A stretch of DNA of 64,000 nucleotides from Aquabacterium sp. OR-4 (GTDB taxonomy: Bacteria; Pseudomonadota; Gammaproteobacteria; Burkholderiales; Burkholderiaceae_C): contig NZ_JAOCQD020000004.1 in assembly GCF_025290835.2 (NCBI RefSeq), forward strand, positions 1-64,000. The letters run 5' to 3'. How positions within the stretch are numbered: the stretch's first letter is position 1; every line of letters begins with the position of its first letter. The notes under the pieces are model-generated. The model saw only the letters and a program-made list of their open reading frames with translations, did not search any database and was not told where the DNA came from. This document shows positions 7,995-16,794 of this stretch, piece by piece. A program made the translations under genes and the position numbers.

Positions 7995-8822
7995 ATGACC
8001 ACCCCTTGCATCATCACCGTGGCGATCACCGGATCGCTGCCCCAGAAGCGCGACAACCCGGCGGTGCCGATCACGGTGTCGGAGCAGATCGAGTCCACGC
8101 ACCAGGCCTTCGAGGCCGGGGCCTCGCTGGTGCACCTGCATGTGCGCCAGGACGATGGCAGCCCGACCTCGTCACCCGAGCGCTTCGAGGCCGTGATGGC
8201 CGGCATCCGCCGCCACTGCCCCGGCATGATCGTCCAGTTCTCCACCGGCGGACGCTCGGGCGCGGGCCGTGAACGCGGGGCCCACCTGGCGCTGCGGCCC
8301 GACATGGGCTCGCTGGCCACCGGCTCGGTGAACTTCCCCACGCGGGTCTACGACAACGCGCCCGACCTGGTGGCCTGGCTGGCCGCCGAGATGAAGGCCC
8401 ACGGAATCAAGCCCGAGGTGGAGGCGTTCGACCTGTCGATGATCTTCCAGGCCGCACAGATGGCCGAGAGCGGGCACATCGACGGGCCGCTGCATATGCA
8501 GTTCGTGATGGGCATCCGCAACGCCATGCCGGTGGACCGCGAGGTGTTCGAGTTCTACGTGCGCACGCTCAAGCGCCTGGCCCCGCAGGCCACCTGGACC
8601 GGCGCCGGCATCGGCCGCCACCAGATGACGCTGGCGCGCTGGTCGCTGGAACTGGGCGGCCACTGTCGCACCGGCATGGAGGACAACGTGCGCCTGGACC
8701 GCGACACGCTGGCGCCGTCCAACGCGGCGCTGGTGCAGGCCGTGGTGCGGCTGTGCGAGGAACACGACCGCCCGGTGGCCACGCCGGCGCAGGCGCGGGC
8801 CTTGTTGAACCTGGCGGCCTGA
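7995..8822 (+). CDS. Beta-keto acid cleavage enzyme (BKACE family)
   Basis: A 275-residue DUF849/BKACE protein. This zinc-dependent family, first known from 3-keto-5-aminohexanoate cleavage (Kce), condenses a beta-keto acid with acetyl-CoA and splits it into acetoacetate and a new acyl-CoA. Visible family motifs are TVAITGSLPQKRDNPAVPIT at the N-terminus, VHLHVRQDDGS (zinc histidines), VQFSTGGRSG, and GMEDNVRL holding the late zinc-site glutamate. Located directly after pcaD, the likely substrate is 3-oxoadipate, giving succinyl-CoA plus acetoacetate. That reaction is known for some family members; here it is inferred from context. Confidence 0.88.
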   Translation: MTTPCIITVAITGSLPQKRDNPAVPITVSEQIESTHQAFEAGASLVHLHVRQDDGSPTSSPERFEAVMAGIRRHCPGMIVQFSTGGRSGAGRERGAHLALRPDMGSLATGSVNFPTRVYDNAPDLVAWLAAEMKAHGIKPEVEAFDLSMIFQAAQMAESGHIDGPLHMQFVMGIRNAMPVDREVFEFYVRTLKRLAPQATWTGAGIGRHQMTLARWSLELGGHCRTGMEDNVRLDRDTLAPSNAALVQAVVRLCEEHDRPVATPAQARALLNLAA

Positions 8823-8982
8823 GCGCCTCACGGCCGCCCGGTTACGGCCTGAATACCGCTGGATTGCCGCCGGTTCGTGGCGAATGCCGCCACGGCGCGG
8901 CGATTGATCACTGGTCGCGGGTTGCGCACACTGCGGCGCTGATCGTGGCATCCCTGCCGCGCCAGCGCTTCATTGCCGCCCC

Positions 8983-10077
8983 ATGCCGCCTGAACCCCAG
9001 TCCGCGCCGGCTGCGCCCGCCGCGGCGCCTGCCACGCCACCGCCTTTTCCCCCGCCCACCGGGCCGGGCCGCATGCACGCGGCCTGGTACGAGGCCCAGG
9101 GCCCTGCCGAGCAGGTGCTGCGCTGCGGCTGGCTGCCGGTGCCCGAGCCCGGCCGCGGTGAGCTGCGCATCCGCCTGCGCCATTCCGGCGTCAACCCGGG
9201 CGACGTGAAGAAGCGGGGGGATGCCTTCGGCTACGGCATGGCCTTCCCGCGCGTGGTGCCGCACAGCGACGGCGCCGGCATCGTCGACCGCGTGGGCCCG
9301 GGCGTCAGCCAGGCTCGCCTCGGGCAGCGGGTGTGGTGCCATGGCGCGCAGCGCGGCCGGCCGATGGGCACGGCGGCGCAATGGGTGGTGTTGCCCGCCA
9401 TGCTGGCCGTGCCCCTGCCCGACAGCGTGCCGCTGGCGCTGGGCGCCTGCCTGGGCATCCCGGGGCTCACCGCCCACCGCGCCGTGCATGCCGCCGGGCC
9501 GGTGCTGGGCCGGACCGTGCTGGTGCATGGCGGTGCCGGCGCCGTCGGCAGCCTGGCCATCGGCCTGGCGCGGCAGGCCGGCGCGCAGGTGCTGGCCACC
9601 GTGCGCCGGCCCGAGGCCCAGGCGCTGGCCCGCGCCGCCGGCGCGCATGCGGTGGTGTGCAGCGCCGGGCAACCGGTGGCCGACACCGCGGCCGCCCTGC
9701 GCGCCTTGGCGCCGCAGGGCGTTGACCATGTGGTGGACGTCGACCTGGCAGCCCACCTGGCGCTGAACCAGGCCGTGTTGCGCGTGGGCGGCCACATCGC
9801 CGCCTATGCCAGTGGTGACCCGCAGCCGCGCCTGCCGTTCTGGCCGATGCTGTTCCAGAACCTTGTGCTGCACTTGCTGGGCAGCGACGACTTCACGCCA
9901 CGCCAGCGCCGCGACGCCGTCGGCGCCCTGAACCGGCTGCTGGCGTCGGGCTGGCGCGGCATCCACATCGCCTGCCACCTGCCGCTCGAGGCGGTGGTGC
10001 AGGCGCATCAGACCGTCGAGCAGGCATCCGGCCAGGGCCGGGTGCTGCTGGACATGCCCGAGGACACCGACGCATGA
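8983..10077 (+). CDS. Quinone-oxidoreductase-like MDR dehydrogenase
   Basis: A 364-residue zinc-free medium-chain dehydrogenase of the NADPH:quinone reductase (QOR) group. The GroES-like domain contains IRLRHSGVNPGDVKKR and VPHSDGAGIVDRVGPGV. The Rossmann part carries VLVHGGAGAVGSLAIGLARQAGAQV (two adjoining stretches), the AxGxVG loop of QORs. The first ATG, 8983, adds about 30 proline/alanine-rich residues; ATG 9073 (MHAAWYEAQG) begins the conserved domain and may be the true start, as neither has a clear ribosome-binding site. Its TGA overlaps egtD by ATGA, linking it to ergothioneine synthesis. The substrate is unknown. Confidence 0.82.
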   Translation: MPPEPQSAPAAPAAAPATPPPFPPPTGPGRMHAAWYEAQGPAEQVLRCGWLPVPEPGRGELRIRLRHSGVNPGDVKKRGDAFGYGMAFPRVVPHSDGAGIVDRVGPGVSQARLGQRVWCHGAQRGRPMGTAAQWVVLPAMLAVPLPDSVPLALGACLGIPGLTAHRAVHAAGPVLGRTVLVHGGAGAVGSLAIGLARQAGAQVLATVRRPEAQALARAAGAHAVVCSAGQPVADTAAALRALAPQGVDHVVDVDLAAHLALNQAVLRVGGHIAAYASGDPQPRLPFWPMLFQNLVLHLLGSDDFTPRQRRDAVGALNRLLASGWRGIHIACHLPLEAVVQAHQTVEQASGQGRVLLDMPEDTDA

Positions 10078-11132
10078 CCGCCCCCGTGACCACCCGCCAG
10101 GCCACCCGCCATGCTGCTGCCGGCGTGCCGGCGCCGGCTGCCGCCGTGCCGGTGCAGCCGCCGCGCCTGTACCACGGCGCCCCGCCCGCCAAGCCGCCCT
10201 GGGCCAGCGCCGCCGAGGAGCTGCGCGACACGCTTGGCGGGTCGCCGCCCACGGTCTCGCCCAAGTTCTTCTACGACGCCGCGGGCTGCGCCTTGTACGA
10301 GCAGATCTGCGAGCAGCCCGCCTATTACCCGCCGCGGGTCGAGCAGGCCATCCTCGACCGGCACCAGGCTCACATCCTGGCCGCGCTGCCGCGCGACCTG
10401 GAACTGGTGGACATCGGCAGCGGCGACGGTGCCAAGGCCCGGCGCTGGCTGCAGGCCGGCATCGTGGGCCGCTACATCGGCCTGGACATTGCCGAGCCCT
10501 GGCTGCGCGACTGCCTGGCGCGCGGCGCACGCGACTTTCCGGCCGTGCAGTTCGACGGCGTGGTGGCCGACCTGACCTGGGGCTTCCAGCTGCCCGCGCT
10601 GCGCGAGCGCGGCCGCCCGCGGCTGCTGTGCTACCCGGGCTCGTCGATCGGCAATTTCGACCCTGCCGAGGCGCAGCGCCTGCTGCAGCAGATGCGCCAG
10701 CAGCTGCGCCCCGGCGACCACCTGCTGCTGGGCGCCGACGGCCCCACCGACCCGGCCCGCATGGAACGCGCCTACGACGACCCCGCCGGCATCACCGCCG
10801 CGTTCAACCTGAACGTGCTGCAGGTGGTCAACCGCACGCTGGGCACCACGCTGGACGCCGCCGACTTCCGCCACCGCGCGCTGTTCAACCCCGGGCCCAG
10901 CCGCATCGAGATGCACCTGGTGGCACGACGCGCGCTGCAGGCCGATCTGGGCGCCGGCCGGCGGCTGCAGCTGGTCGAGGGCGACAGCATCGTCACCGAG
11001 CACTCCTGGAAGCACCGGCCGACGCACATGCAGGCGCTGCTGCAGGCGGCCGGCTTCGACCGGGTGCAGCGCTTCGGCATCCCCGATGAAGGCTTCGGCG
11101 TGTTCCTGTGCGGGGTGGGCGATGGGCACTGA
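10074..11132 (+). CDS. egtD: L-histidine N-alpha-methyltransferase
   Basis: A 352-residue SAM-dependent methyltransferase of the EgtD family, which trimethylates histidine to hercynine, the first step of ergothioneine synthesis. Family marks include TVSPKFFYDAAGCALYEQIC near residue 60, the SAM loop LVDIGSGDGAKARR, YPGSSIGNFDP near residue 185, and the C-terminal VEGDSIVTEHSWKH. It starts inside the stop of the MDR gene (ATGA) and its end overlaps egtB by 11 bases, so all three should be translated together. The N-terminal 30 residues are alanine/proline-rich and less conserved. Confidence 0.95.
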   Translation: MTAPVTTRQATRHAAAGVPAPAAAVPVQPPRLYHGAPPAKPPWASAAEELRDTLGGSPPTVSPKFFYDAAGCALYEQICEQPAYYPPRVEQAILDRHQAHILAALPRDLELVDIGSGDGAKARRWLQAGIVGRYIGLDIAEPWLRDCLARGARDFPAVQFDGVVADLTWGFQLPALRERGRPRLLCYPGSSIGNFDPAEAQRLLQQMRQQLRPGDHLLLGADGPTDPARMERAYDDPAGITAAFNLNVLQVVNRTLGTTLDAADFRHRALFNPGPSRIEMHLVARRALQADLGAGRRLQLVEGDSIVTEHSWKHRPTHMQALLQAAGFDRVQRFGIPDEGFGVFLCGVGDGH

Positions 11133-12435
11133 CGAACGCGCGGCACCGGGCGGGGCGCCGGCCTGCATGTCGACCTTGTGCGCCGACTTCCTGGCCGTGC
11201 GGCGCGGCACCGAGGCGCTGACCGCCGGGCTCACGGCCGAGGACTGCCAGCTGCAGTCGATGCCCGATGCCAGCCCGGTGAAGTGGCACCTGGCACACAC
11301 CAGCTGGTTCTTCGAGCAGTTCATCGCGGTGCCGCGCGGCATCGCACCGGTGAACCCGGCCTATGCGGCACTGTTCAACTCGTATTACGTCGGCGCCGGC
11401 CCGCGCCACCCTCGGCTGCGCCGCGGCGACCTGTCGCGACCCGCTTTGGTCGAGGTGATGGACTACCGCCGGCAGGTCACGCAGGCCGTGGCGGGCCTGC
11501 TGGGCGACCGGCAGCATGCTGCCGACACCGACCTGCACGCGCTGGTGACGCTGGGCATCGCGCACGAGCAGCAGCACCAGGAGCTGATCGTCACCGACAT
11601 GAAGCACCACTTTGCCTGCCAGCCGCTGTCGCCGCTGCACAGCCCGGCGCCCGCGCAGGCACGCGGCGTCGCGCCGATCTTGCGTTATGTTCCCATGGCC
11701 GGCGGCCTGGTTGCCATCGGCCATGAAGGCCCGGACTTTGCGTTCGACAACGAGATGCCGCGCCATCGCGTCTGGTTGGAGCCGTATGCCCTGGCCGACC
11801 GCCTGGTGACCGAGACCGAGTACCTGGCCTTCATGGACGATGGCGGCTATGCCCAGCCGACGCTGTGGTTGTCAGACGGCTGGGCCGCGCGCGAGGCCCA
11901 GGGCTGGGCGGCGCCACTGCACTGGCAGCACGACGGCGACGGCTGGCGCGTCTTGACCTGGCAGGGCTGGCGCCGGCCGCGGGCCGATGTGGCGGTGTGC
12001 CATGTCAGCCACTACGAGGCCGACGCATATGCGCGCTGGGCCGATGCACGCCTGCCCACCGCGCCCGAGTGGGAGGCCGCATCCGCCCAGCCGGGCGCCG
12101 ACGAGCCCGCGCGCCACGGCGCCTGGTTGGAAGACGGCCACCGCCACCCGGCCCCGATGGCCGCGCTGCCCGCAGGCAGCGGCCTGCGCCAGATGTTCGG
12201 CGACTGCTGGCAATGGACCGGCAGCAGCTACCTGCCGTATCCCGGCTACCGGGTGCCCGCGGGCACGGTGGGCGAGTACAACGGCAAGTTCATGTCGGGG
12301 CAGATGGTGCTCAAGGGCGGCTCGGCAGCCACGCCGCGCGGCCATGCGCGGCCGAGCTACCGCAACTTCTTCCCGCCGGGCGCGCGCTGGCAGTTCAGCG
12401 GCATCCGGCTGGCACGCGATGGCGGGACTGCCTGA
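11122..12435 (+). CDS. egtB: Hercynine oxygenase / ergothioneine sulfoxide synthase
   Basis: A protein of about 437 residues of the EgtB family, the iron enzyme that joins a thiol donor to hercynine with oxygen. The DinB-like N-terminal domain carries WHLAHTSWFFEQF and AHEQQHQELIVTD, which supply the three iron histidines. The C-terminal formylglycine-generating-enzyme-like domain has MPRHRVWLEPYALADRLVT, FGDCWQWTGSSY and PSYRNFFPPGARWQFSGIR. ATG 11122 is chosen because it overlaps egtD and precedes the domain; ATG 11167 is an alternative. No egtA, egtC or egtE lies nearby, the usual state in proteobacteria. Confidence 0.94.
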   Translation: MGTDERAAPGGAPACMSTLCADFLAVRRGTEALTAGLTAEDCQLQSMPDASPVKWHLAHTSWFFEQFIAVPRGIAPVNPAYAALFNSYYVGAGPRHPRLRRGDLSRPALVEVMDYRRQVTQAVAGLLGDRQHAADTDLHALVTLGIAHEQQHQELIVTDMKHHFACQPLSPLHSPAPAQARGVAPILRYVPMAGGLVAIGHEGPDFAFDNEMPRHRVWLEPYALADRLVTETEYLAFMDDGGYAQPTLWLSDGWAAREAQGWAAPLHWQHDGDGWRVLTWQGWRRPRADVAVCHVSHYEADAYARWADARLPTAPEWEAASAQPGADEPARHGAWLEDGHRHPAPMAALPAGSGLRQMFGDCWQWTGSSYLPYPGYRVPAGTVGEYNGKFMSGQMVLKGGSAATPRGHARPSYRNFFPPGARWQFSGIRLARDGGTA

Positions 12436-12466
12436 GCCTTGAGGCGCGCGCCGTGCGCACCGGCAT

Positions 12467-13540
12467 TCAGACGGGCTGGCGGGCGCGGCGCTTCACTGGC
12501 GCCCCGGGGCCGATCGAATCACGCAGCACCACCGGGCAGTCGATGCAGATCTGCGCCGCAACCTCCCGGCCATCGAGCGTGTCGCGCACCTGGCGCGTGG
12601 CGGCGATGGCCATGTCCATCAGCGGCAGCGTAGCCGTCGACAGGGCAGGGTAGAGCCGCATCGCCAGGCCGAAGTTGTCGAAGCCGCCCACCGACAGCAC
12701 CTCGGGCATCAGCAGCCGGCGCTCATGCGCCGCGGCGATGACACCCGCCGCCATGTCGTCGGTGATGCACTGGATGGCGGTGGGCCGGTCGGCCTGGCCG
12801 AAGATGCGACGCCCCAGTGCCAGCCCGTCGCCGAAGGCGATGCCACGGGTCTCGTAGACGATGGGCTCCTGCCGCGGCTCGGCAGCGCCGGAGATGGCGT
12901 CCAGGTAGCCGGCCAGCCGTTCGCTGCTGGCGCGCACATGGCTGCCGGCACCGGCGAAGGCGATGCGGCAATGGCCCTGGCGCAGCATCTCGTCGACGAT
13001 CTGGCGCACGGCCAGGCGGTCGTTGCTGAGCACGCTCAGCGGGCAGCGCGCGGGGTCGGCCGGGTTGATGGCCGAGAACGGGATGTCGCTGGCCAGCAGG
13101 GCCTCCACCAGCCCCGGGGTCTCGGTGGACGGCGCGGCCAGCACATAGCCCGCCACCTGGCGCGTCTTGACCCGGCGCACATAGGTGTCGATGCCTTCCT
13201 CGGCCAGCGCCGGAAAGAAGATCAACCCGTAGTTCGCCTCGTTGCACACCTGCAGCGCGCCCAGGTGCAGGATGTTCAGGTACTCGTTGCCCAGGCCCAT
13301 GGCCTCGGTGGCCGCCGACTGCTGCGACACCACGCCGATCACCCGCGGCTTGCTGCTCGATAGGTTGCGCGCCGCATGCATGGGCTCGTAGCCCAGGCGC
13401 TTGATCACGGCCTCGACGGCGGCGCGGGTCTTGGGGGCCACCAGCGGGTCCTGGCGCATCACGCGGGTGACGGTCATGCGCGAGACGCCGGCTGCTTCGG
13501 CAACTTCCCGGATGGTCAGCTTGGCGTGATCGTCACTCAT
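12467..13540 (-). CDS. LacI-family regulator of the glycoside/ester locus
   Basis: A 357-residue LacI-family repressor. The helix-turn-helix TIREVAEAAGVSRMTVTRVMR is at residues about 9-29, the hinge helix LSSSKPRVIGVV follows near 60, and the periplasmic-binding-like effector domain fills the rest. The last segment (PVVLRDSIGPG) is typical of the GntR/CcpA-like branch. It is divergent from the GH3 gene across 146 bp that contain a perfect 18-bp CG-centred palindrome, repeated before two other genes of the locus. It is therefore the likely repressor of GH3, the MFS gene and the TonB receptor. The inducer is unknown, probably a sugar released from the imported glycoside. Confidence 0.9.
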   Translation of the reverse strand: MSDDHAKLTIREVAEAAGVSRMTVTRVMRQDPLVAPKTRAAVEAVIKRLGYEPMHAARNLSSSKPRVIGVVSQQSAATEAMGLGNEYLNILHLGALQVCNEANYGLIFFPALAEEGIDTYVRRVKTRQVAGYVLAAPSTETPGLVEALLASDIPFSAINPADPARCPLSVLSNDRLAVRQIVDEMLRQGHCRIAFAGAGSHVRASSERLAGYLDAISGAAEPRQEPIVYETRGIAFGDGLALGRRIFGQADRPTAIQCITDDMAAGVIAAAHERRLLMPEVLSVGGFDNFGLAMRLYPALSTATLPLMDMAIAATRQVRDTLDGREVAAQICIDCPVVLRDSIGPGAPVKRRARQPV

Positions 13541-13640
13541 GGCGGGGGCATTCTGGCACCAGATGTCCGGCCCGATGGCCGACGCTGCGTGTGCGGGATT
13601 TCCCCGGTCCGAGCGGCGGTGCGGCGCTGCAACAATGCAG

Positions 13641-13658
13641 AATGTGACCGGTCACATT
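13641..13658. promoter_or_regulatory. LacI operator copy 1 before the GH3 gene
   Basis: Perfect palindrome AATGTGACC/GGTCACATT centred on CG, as is usual for LacI-family sites. It lies 28 bases before the GH3 start and 100 bases before the divergent LacI start, so it can control both. The same 18 bases recur at 18372-18389 and 21646-21663. Confidence 0.8.
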
Positions 13659-13686
13659 TGACCGATCCGGCTTTCATCGATACGCC

Positions 13687-15369
13687 ATGCGCGCGACCTC
13701 ACCGAATCTGCAGGCCTCTCCCTTTCACCTCGGCGAGGACGACATCGCCTGGGTGCTGCGAATCAAGCAGCGCCTGGCGGGGCCGCAGCGCCTGGCACAG
13801 CTGTTCAACGTGATGCTGGACACCGCCGCCGACGCCAGCCTGGCCACACTGCGCCGGCTGCAGCCCGGCGCGATCACGCAGTTCACCCTCGGCGGCCTGA
13901 TGCCGGCCGTGGCGGCTGCGCAGGGTGTTCTGGCGGCCGCCGACGTGCCGGTGCTGGTCAGTGGTGACGTGGAAGGCGGCTCGATCTGCCTGGACGGCAC
14001 GACGCCCATGCCCAACCAGTTGGGCATGGCCGCGCTGGCCGATCCGCAGCTCTACCGCCAGGCGCTGCAGGTGATGGTGGACGAGGCGCGCGCCATCGGC
14101 ATCGACTGGACCTTTTCGCCGGTGACCGATGTCAATGCTGCCTTCCGCAGCAGCATCGTCGGCACGCGCTCCTTCGGCGCCGAGCCGCAACGCGTGGGCG
14201 ATCTGACGGCCCTGCACATCGGCGTGGTGCAGGCCGCGGGCCTGGCCGCCACCGCCAAGCACTGGCCGGGCGAAGGCTTCGACGACCGCGACCAGCACCT
14301 GGTGACCACGCTGAACCCGCTGTCGCTGGCGCAGTGGCACGAGGTCTTCGGCACGCTGTACCGCCGCGCCATCGGCCAGGGCGTGAAAACCATCATGGCC
14401 GGCCACATCGCCTGGCCGGCCTATGCCCGCGCCATGGGCGCCGAGGGCGTGGAGGCCTATCGCCCGGCATCGATCTCGACGCTGCTGAACACCCAGCTGC
14501 TGCGCGGCGAGCTGGGCTTCAATGGCTTGCTGGTGTCCGACGCCACGCCGATGGGCGGCCTGACCAGTTGGTCGCCGCGCGAAGCGCACCTGCCCGAGGT
14601 GATCGAGAGCGGCTGCGACATGATCCTGTTCAGCCAGGACCTGGAGGCCGATATCGCCATCCTGCAGCGCGCTCTGGCCGATGGGCGCCTGAGCGAGCAG
14701 CGGGTCGACGAGGCGCTGACCCGGGTGCTGGCGCTGAAGGCGTCGCTCGGGCTGCACCGGCGGCCGCGGCCCGCCACGCCGACGGAAGCCGAACTGCGCG
14801 CACAGCTGCGCACCGAAGCCCACATGCGCGTGGCCCGCCGGGCCGCCAGCGCCAGCGTCACCCTGGTCAAGGACACGCAGCACACCCTGCCGCTGAACCC
14901 GCAGCGCCACCGGCGCATCACGGTGGTGACGGCCACCGCCGATCCGGCGCTGACGCCCTTCGCCCCGCCCCAGGTGCTGATCCCGGACCTGCTGCGCGCA
15001 CGCGGCTTCGAGGTGCGTGACTACGACCCCGCCGATCCGCCCACGCCGGACAACACCGACCTGATGCTCTACGTGATGGCCCATGAGTCGCTGATGACCG
15101 CCGGAGCGATCCAGTTCGACTGGCGCCGCCTGCACGGGCCGATCTGGCACGCCATGCGCCGCAACTGGCACGAGGTACCCAATGTGCTGGTGTCACTGGG
15201 CCATCCGTACTACCTGAACGACGCGCCGCGCATGCCCTGCGTGGTCAATGCCTACACCTGCGTGGCCACGGTGCAGCAGGCGGTGGTGGCCAAGCTGCTG
15301 GGCGAGGAGCCCTTCGTTGGCGGCCACCCGGTGGATGCCAGCTGCGGCCGGGCAGATGCGCTGTACTGA
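13687..15369 (+). CDS. Glycoside hydrolase family 3 enzyme, cytoplasmic
   Basis: A 560-residue GH3 protein with the TIM-barrel domain (residues about 20-340) and a shorter alpha/beta domain. The probable nucleophile is Asp285 in LLVSDATPMGG. The KHWPGEGFDDRDQHL stretch at 191-205 corresponds to the KHFPGHGD region of NagZ but lacks its catalytic His, having Glu-Gly instead, so hexosaminidase activity by the NagZ mechanism is unlikely. No signal peptide is seen, so it should act on imported glycosides. The operator 28 bases upstream puts it under the neighbouring LacI protein. It is followed 19 bases later by a hydrolase gene. The specific sugar cannot be read from sequence. Confidence 0.87.
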   Translation: MRATSPNLQASPFHLGEDDIAWVLRIKQRLAGPQRLAQLFNVMLDTAADASLATLRRLQPGAITQFTLGGLMPAVAAAQGVLAAADVPVLVSGDVEGGSICLDGTTPMPNQLGMAALADPQLYRQALQVMVDEARAIGIDWTFSPVTDVNAAFRSSIVGTRSFGAEPQRVGDLTALHIGVVQAAGLAATAKHWPGEGFDDRDQHLVTTLNPLSLAQWHEVFGTLYRRAIGQGVKTIMAGHIAWPAYARAMGAEGVEAYRPASISTLLNTQLLRGELGFNGLLVSDATPMGGLTSWSPREAHLPEVIESGCDMILFSQDLEADIAILQRALADGRLSEQRVDEALTRVLALKASLGLHRRPRPATPTEAELRAQLRTEAHMRVARRAASASVTLVKDTQHTLPLNPQRHRRITVVTATADPALTPFAPPQVLIPDLLRARGFEVRDYDPADPPTPDNTDLMLYVMAHESLMTAGAIQFDWRRLHGPIWHAMRRNWHEVPNVLVSLGHPYYLNDAPRMPCVVNAYTCVATVQQAVVAKLLGEEPFVGGHPVDASCGRADALY

Positions 15370-15388
15370 GCCACCGGCCCCGTACGTC

Positions 15389-16774
15389 ATGAGCAAACTG
15401 CCATCCGTCCAGCCGATCAGCGGCCCGCGGTCGCCCTTGAACTCGGCCGCGGCGCTGATCGAGCCGCTGGGCTACGTGGAGCAGGAGTTCCGCATCGAAG
15501 GCACGGCCGCGCGCTACCGCCTGGCGGACCGGTTCGACAGCCGCTCGACGACGCCTGCCGGCGATGCGCAATGGGTTGACGCCGGCCACGCCTACGCCAC
15601 GCGGCTGCTGGTGCGGCGGCCGCGCGAGGCCACGCGCTGCAGCGGCGTGGTGGTGGTGGAGTGGCTCAACGTGTCGGCCGGCCAGGACATCGACTTCATG
15701 TTCGCCGCCAGCCGCGAACTGCTGCTGCGCGAGGGCCATGTGTGGGTGGGCGCCAGCGTGCAGCGGGTGGGGGTGGAGCGCCTGGTGCAATGGCAGCCGG
15801 CGCGCTACGCCGGGCTGAGCGTGGCGGCCGAGGTTGCCGACCCGCTGGACGGCAGCGTGCTGGATCCGGCCGACGCCTTCATCGGCGCTGCCGGCGGCGA
15901 CGTGCTGTGCTGGGACATCTTCAGCCAGATCGCCCGGCTGCTGCGTGCGCCCGCGGCGGCGGCGCTGGGCCTGGCGCCGGCGCGCACCGTGATCGCGGCG
16001 GGCGAGTCGCAGTCGGCCGTGCGCCTGGGGCGTTATCACGACAGCATCCAGCCGCTGAGCGGTGCCTTCGACGGCTTCCTGCTCTATGACCGCGGCCCGA
16101 TGGCGCGCCCGCGCGACGACGTGGCGGCGCCGCTGATCGGCATCGGCACCGAGTTTTATGCCGAGTACACCGGCACGGTGGCGCCGGCCGACGGGCCGAA
16201 GCAGCGCTGGTGGGAGCTGGCGGGCGCCTCGCATGTGTCGCTGGCCGAGATGGCCGGCTATGTCGATCCGCAGGTGCTGCGCGACGCCACGCAGTGCGCC
16301 GATGGCCAGCCGCTGACCCTGACGGCGCAGCTGGCGCGCAGTGCGCCGCAGCGGCGTCATCCGCTGTGGAGCCGGGTGCCCAATGGTGACCTGGTGAAGG
16401 CGGCGCTGCGGGCGCTGCTGTGCTGGATCCACGAGGGCCGGGCGCCGGCCGCCACGCCACGCCTGGTGCTGGATGGTCAGGGCCGCCTGGTGCGCGATGC
16501 CGATGGCCAGGTGGCGGGCGGCGTGCGCCATGCCGGCTACGAGGTGCCTTGCGCCACCAACGTGGGTGTGGACGAGCAGGGCGTGCGCCTGGCCGGCTAC
16601 CACCAGGACTTCGACCGCGAGGCCATGCGCCGACGCTACGGCAGCGCGGCTGGGTATGTGGCCCGTGTCGGGCAGGCCGTGCAGGCGAATCTGGCCCAGG
16701 GCACGCTGCTGCCGGAGGAGGCCGTGCGCGTGATCGAAGACGCCCGCGCCGATGCGGCCCGGCTGATGGGCTGA
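15389..16774 (+). CDS. Alpha/beta-hydrolase domain protein (Abhydrolase_10 type)
   Basis: A 461-residue protein resembling the alpha/beta-hydrolase domain family found near catabolic and TonB-receptor genes (PF20091 type). Visible marks are VVVVEWLNVSAGQD near residue 88, HVWVGASVQRVGVERLV, the nucleophile motif AAGESQSAVRLGRY and WWELAGASHVSLAE with a candidate catalytic His. No signal peptide is evident. ATG 15389 follows the GH3 stop by 19 bases, so both should share one transcript from the palindrome-controlled promoter. It is probably an esterase acting on the acylated substrate or its aglycone; the substrate is unknown. Confidence 0.8.
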   Translation: MSKLPSVQPISGPRSPLNSAAALIEPLGYVEQEFRIEGTAARYRLADRFDSRSTTPAGDAQWVDAGHAYATRLLVRRPREATRCSGVVVVEWLNVSAGQDIDFMFAASRELLLREGHVWVGASVQRVGVERLVQWQPARYAGLSVAAEVADPLDGSVLDPADAFIGAAGGDVLCWDIFSQIARLLRAPAAAALGLAPARTVIAAGESQSAVRLGRYHDSIQPLSGAFDGFLLYDRGPMARPRDDVAAPLIGIGTEFYAEYTGTVAPADGPKQRWWELAGASHVSLAEMAGYVDPQVLRDATQCADGQPLTLTAQLARSAPQRRHPLWSRVPNGDLVKAALRALLCWIHEGRAPAATPRLVLDGQGRLVRDADGQVAGGVRHAGYEVPCATNVGVDEQGVRLAGYHQDFDREAMRRRYGSAAGYVARVGQAVQANLAQGTLLPEEAVRVIEDARADAARLMG

Positions 16775-16794
16775 GGGGCCGATCGCGGCCCGGC

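Noticed and set aside
13687..15369. Annotating the GH3 gene as nagZ
   Set aside because: The NagZ catalytic His motif is absent and the gene context is a glycoside/ester locus, not cell-wall recycling.
16776..16791. GGGCC-N6-GGCCC after the Abhydrolase_10 gene as a terminator
   Set aside because: Only five base pairs and no T-run; such matches are common by chance in this DNA.
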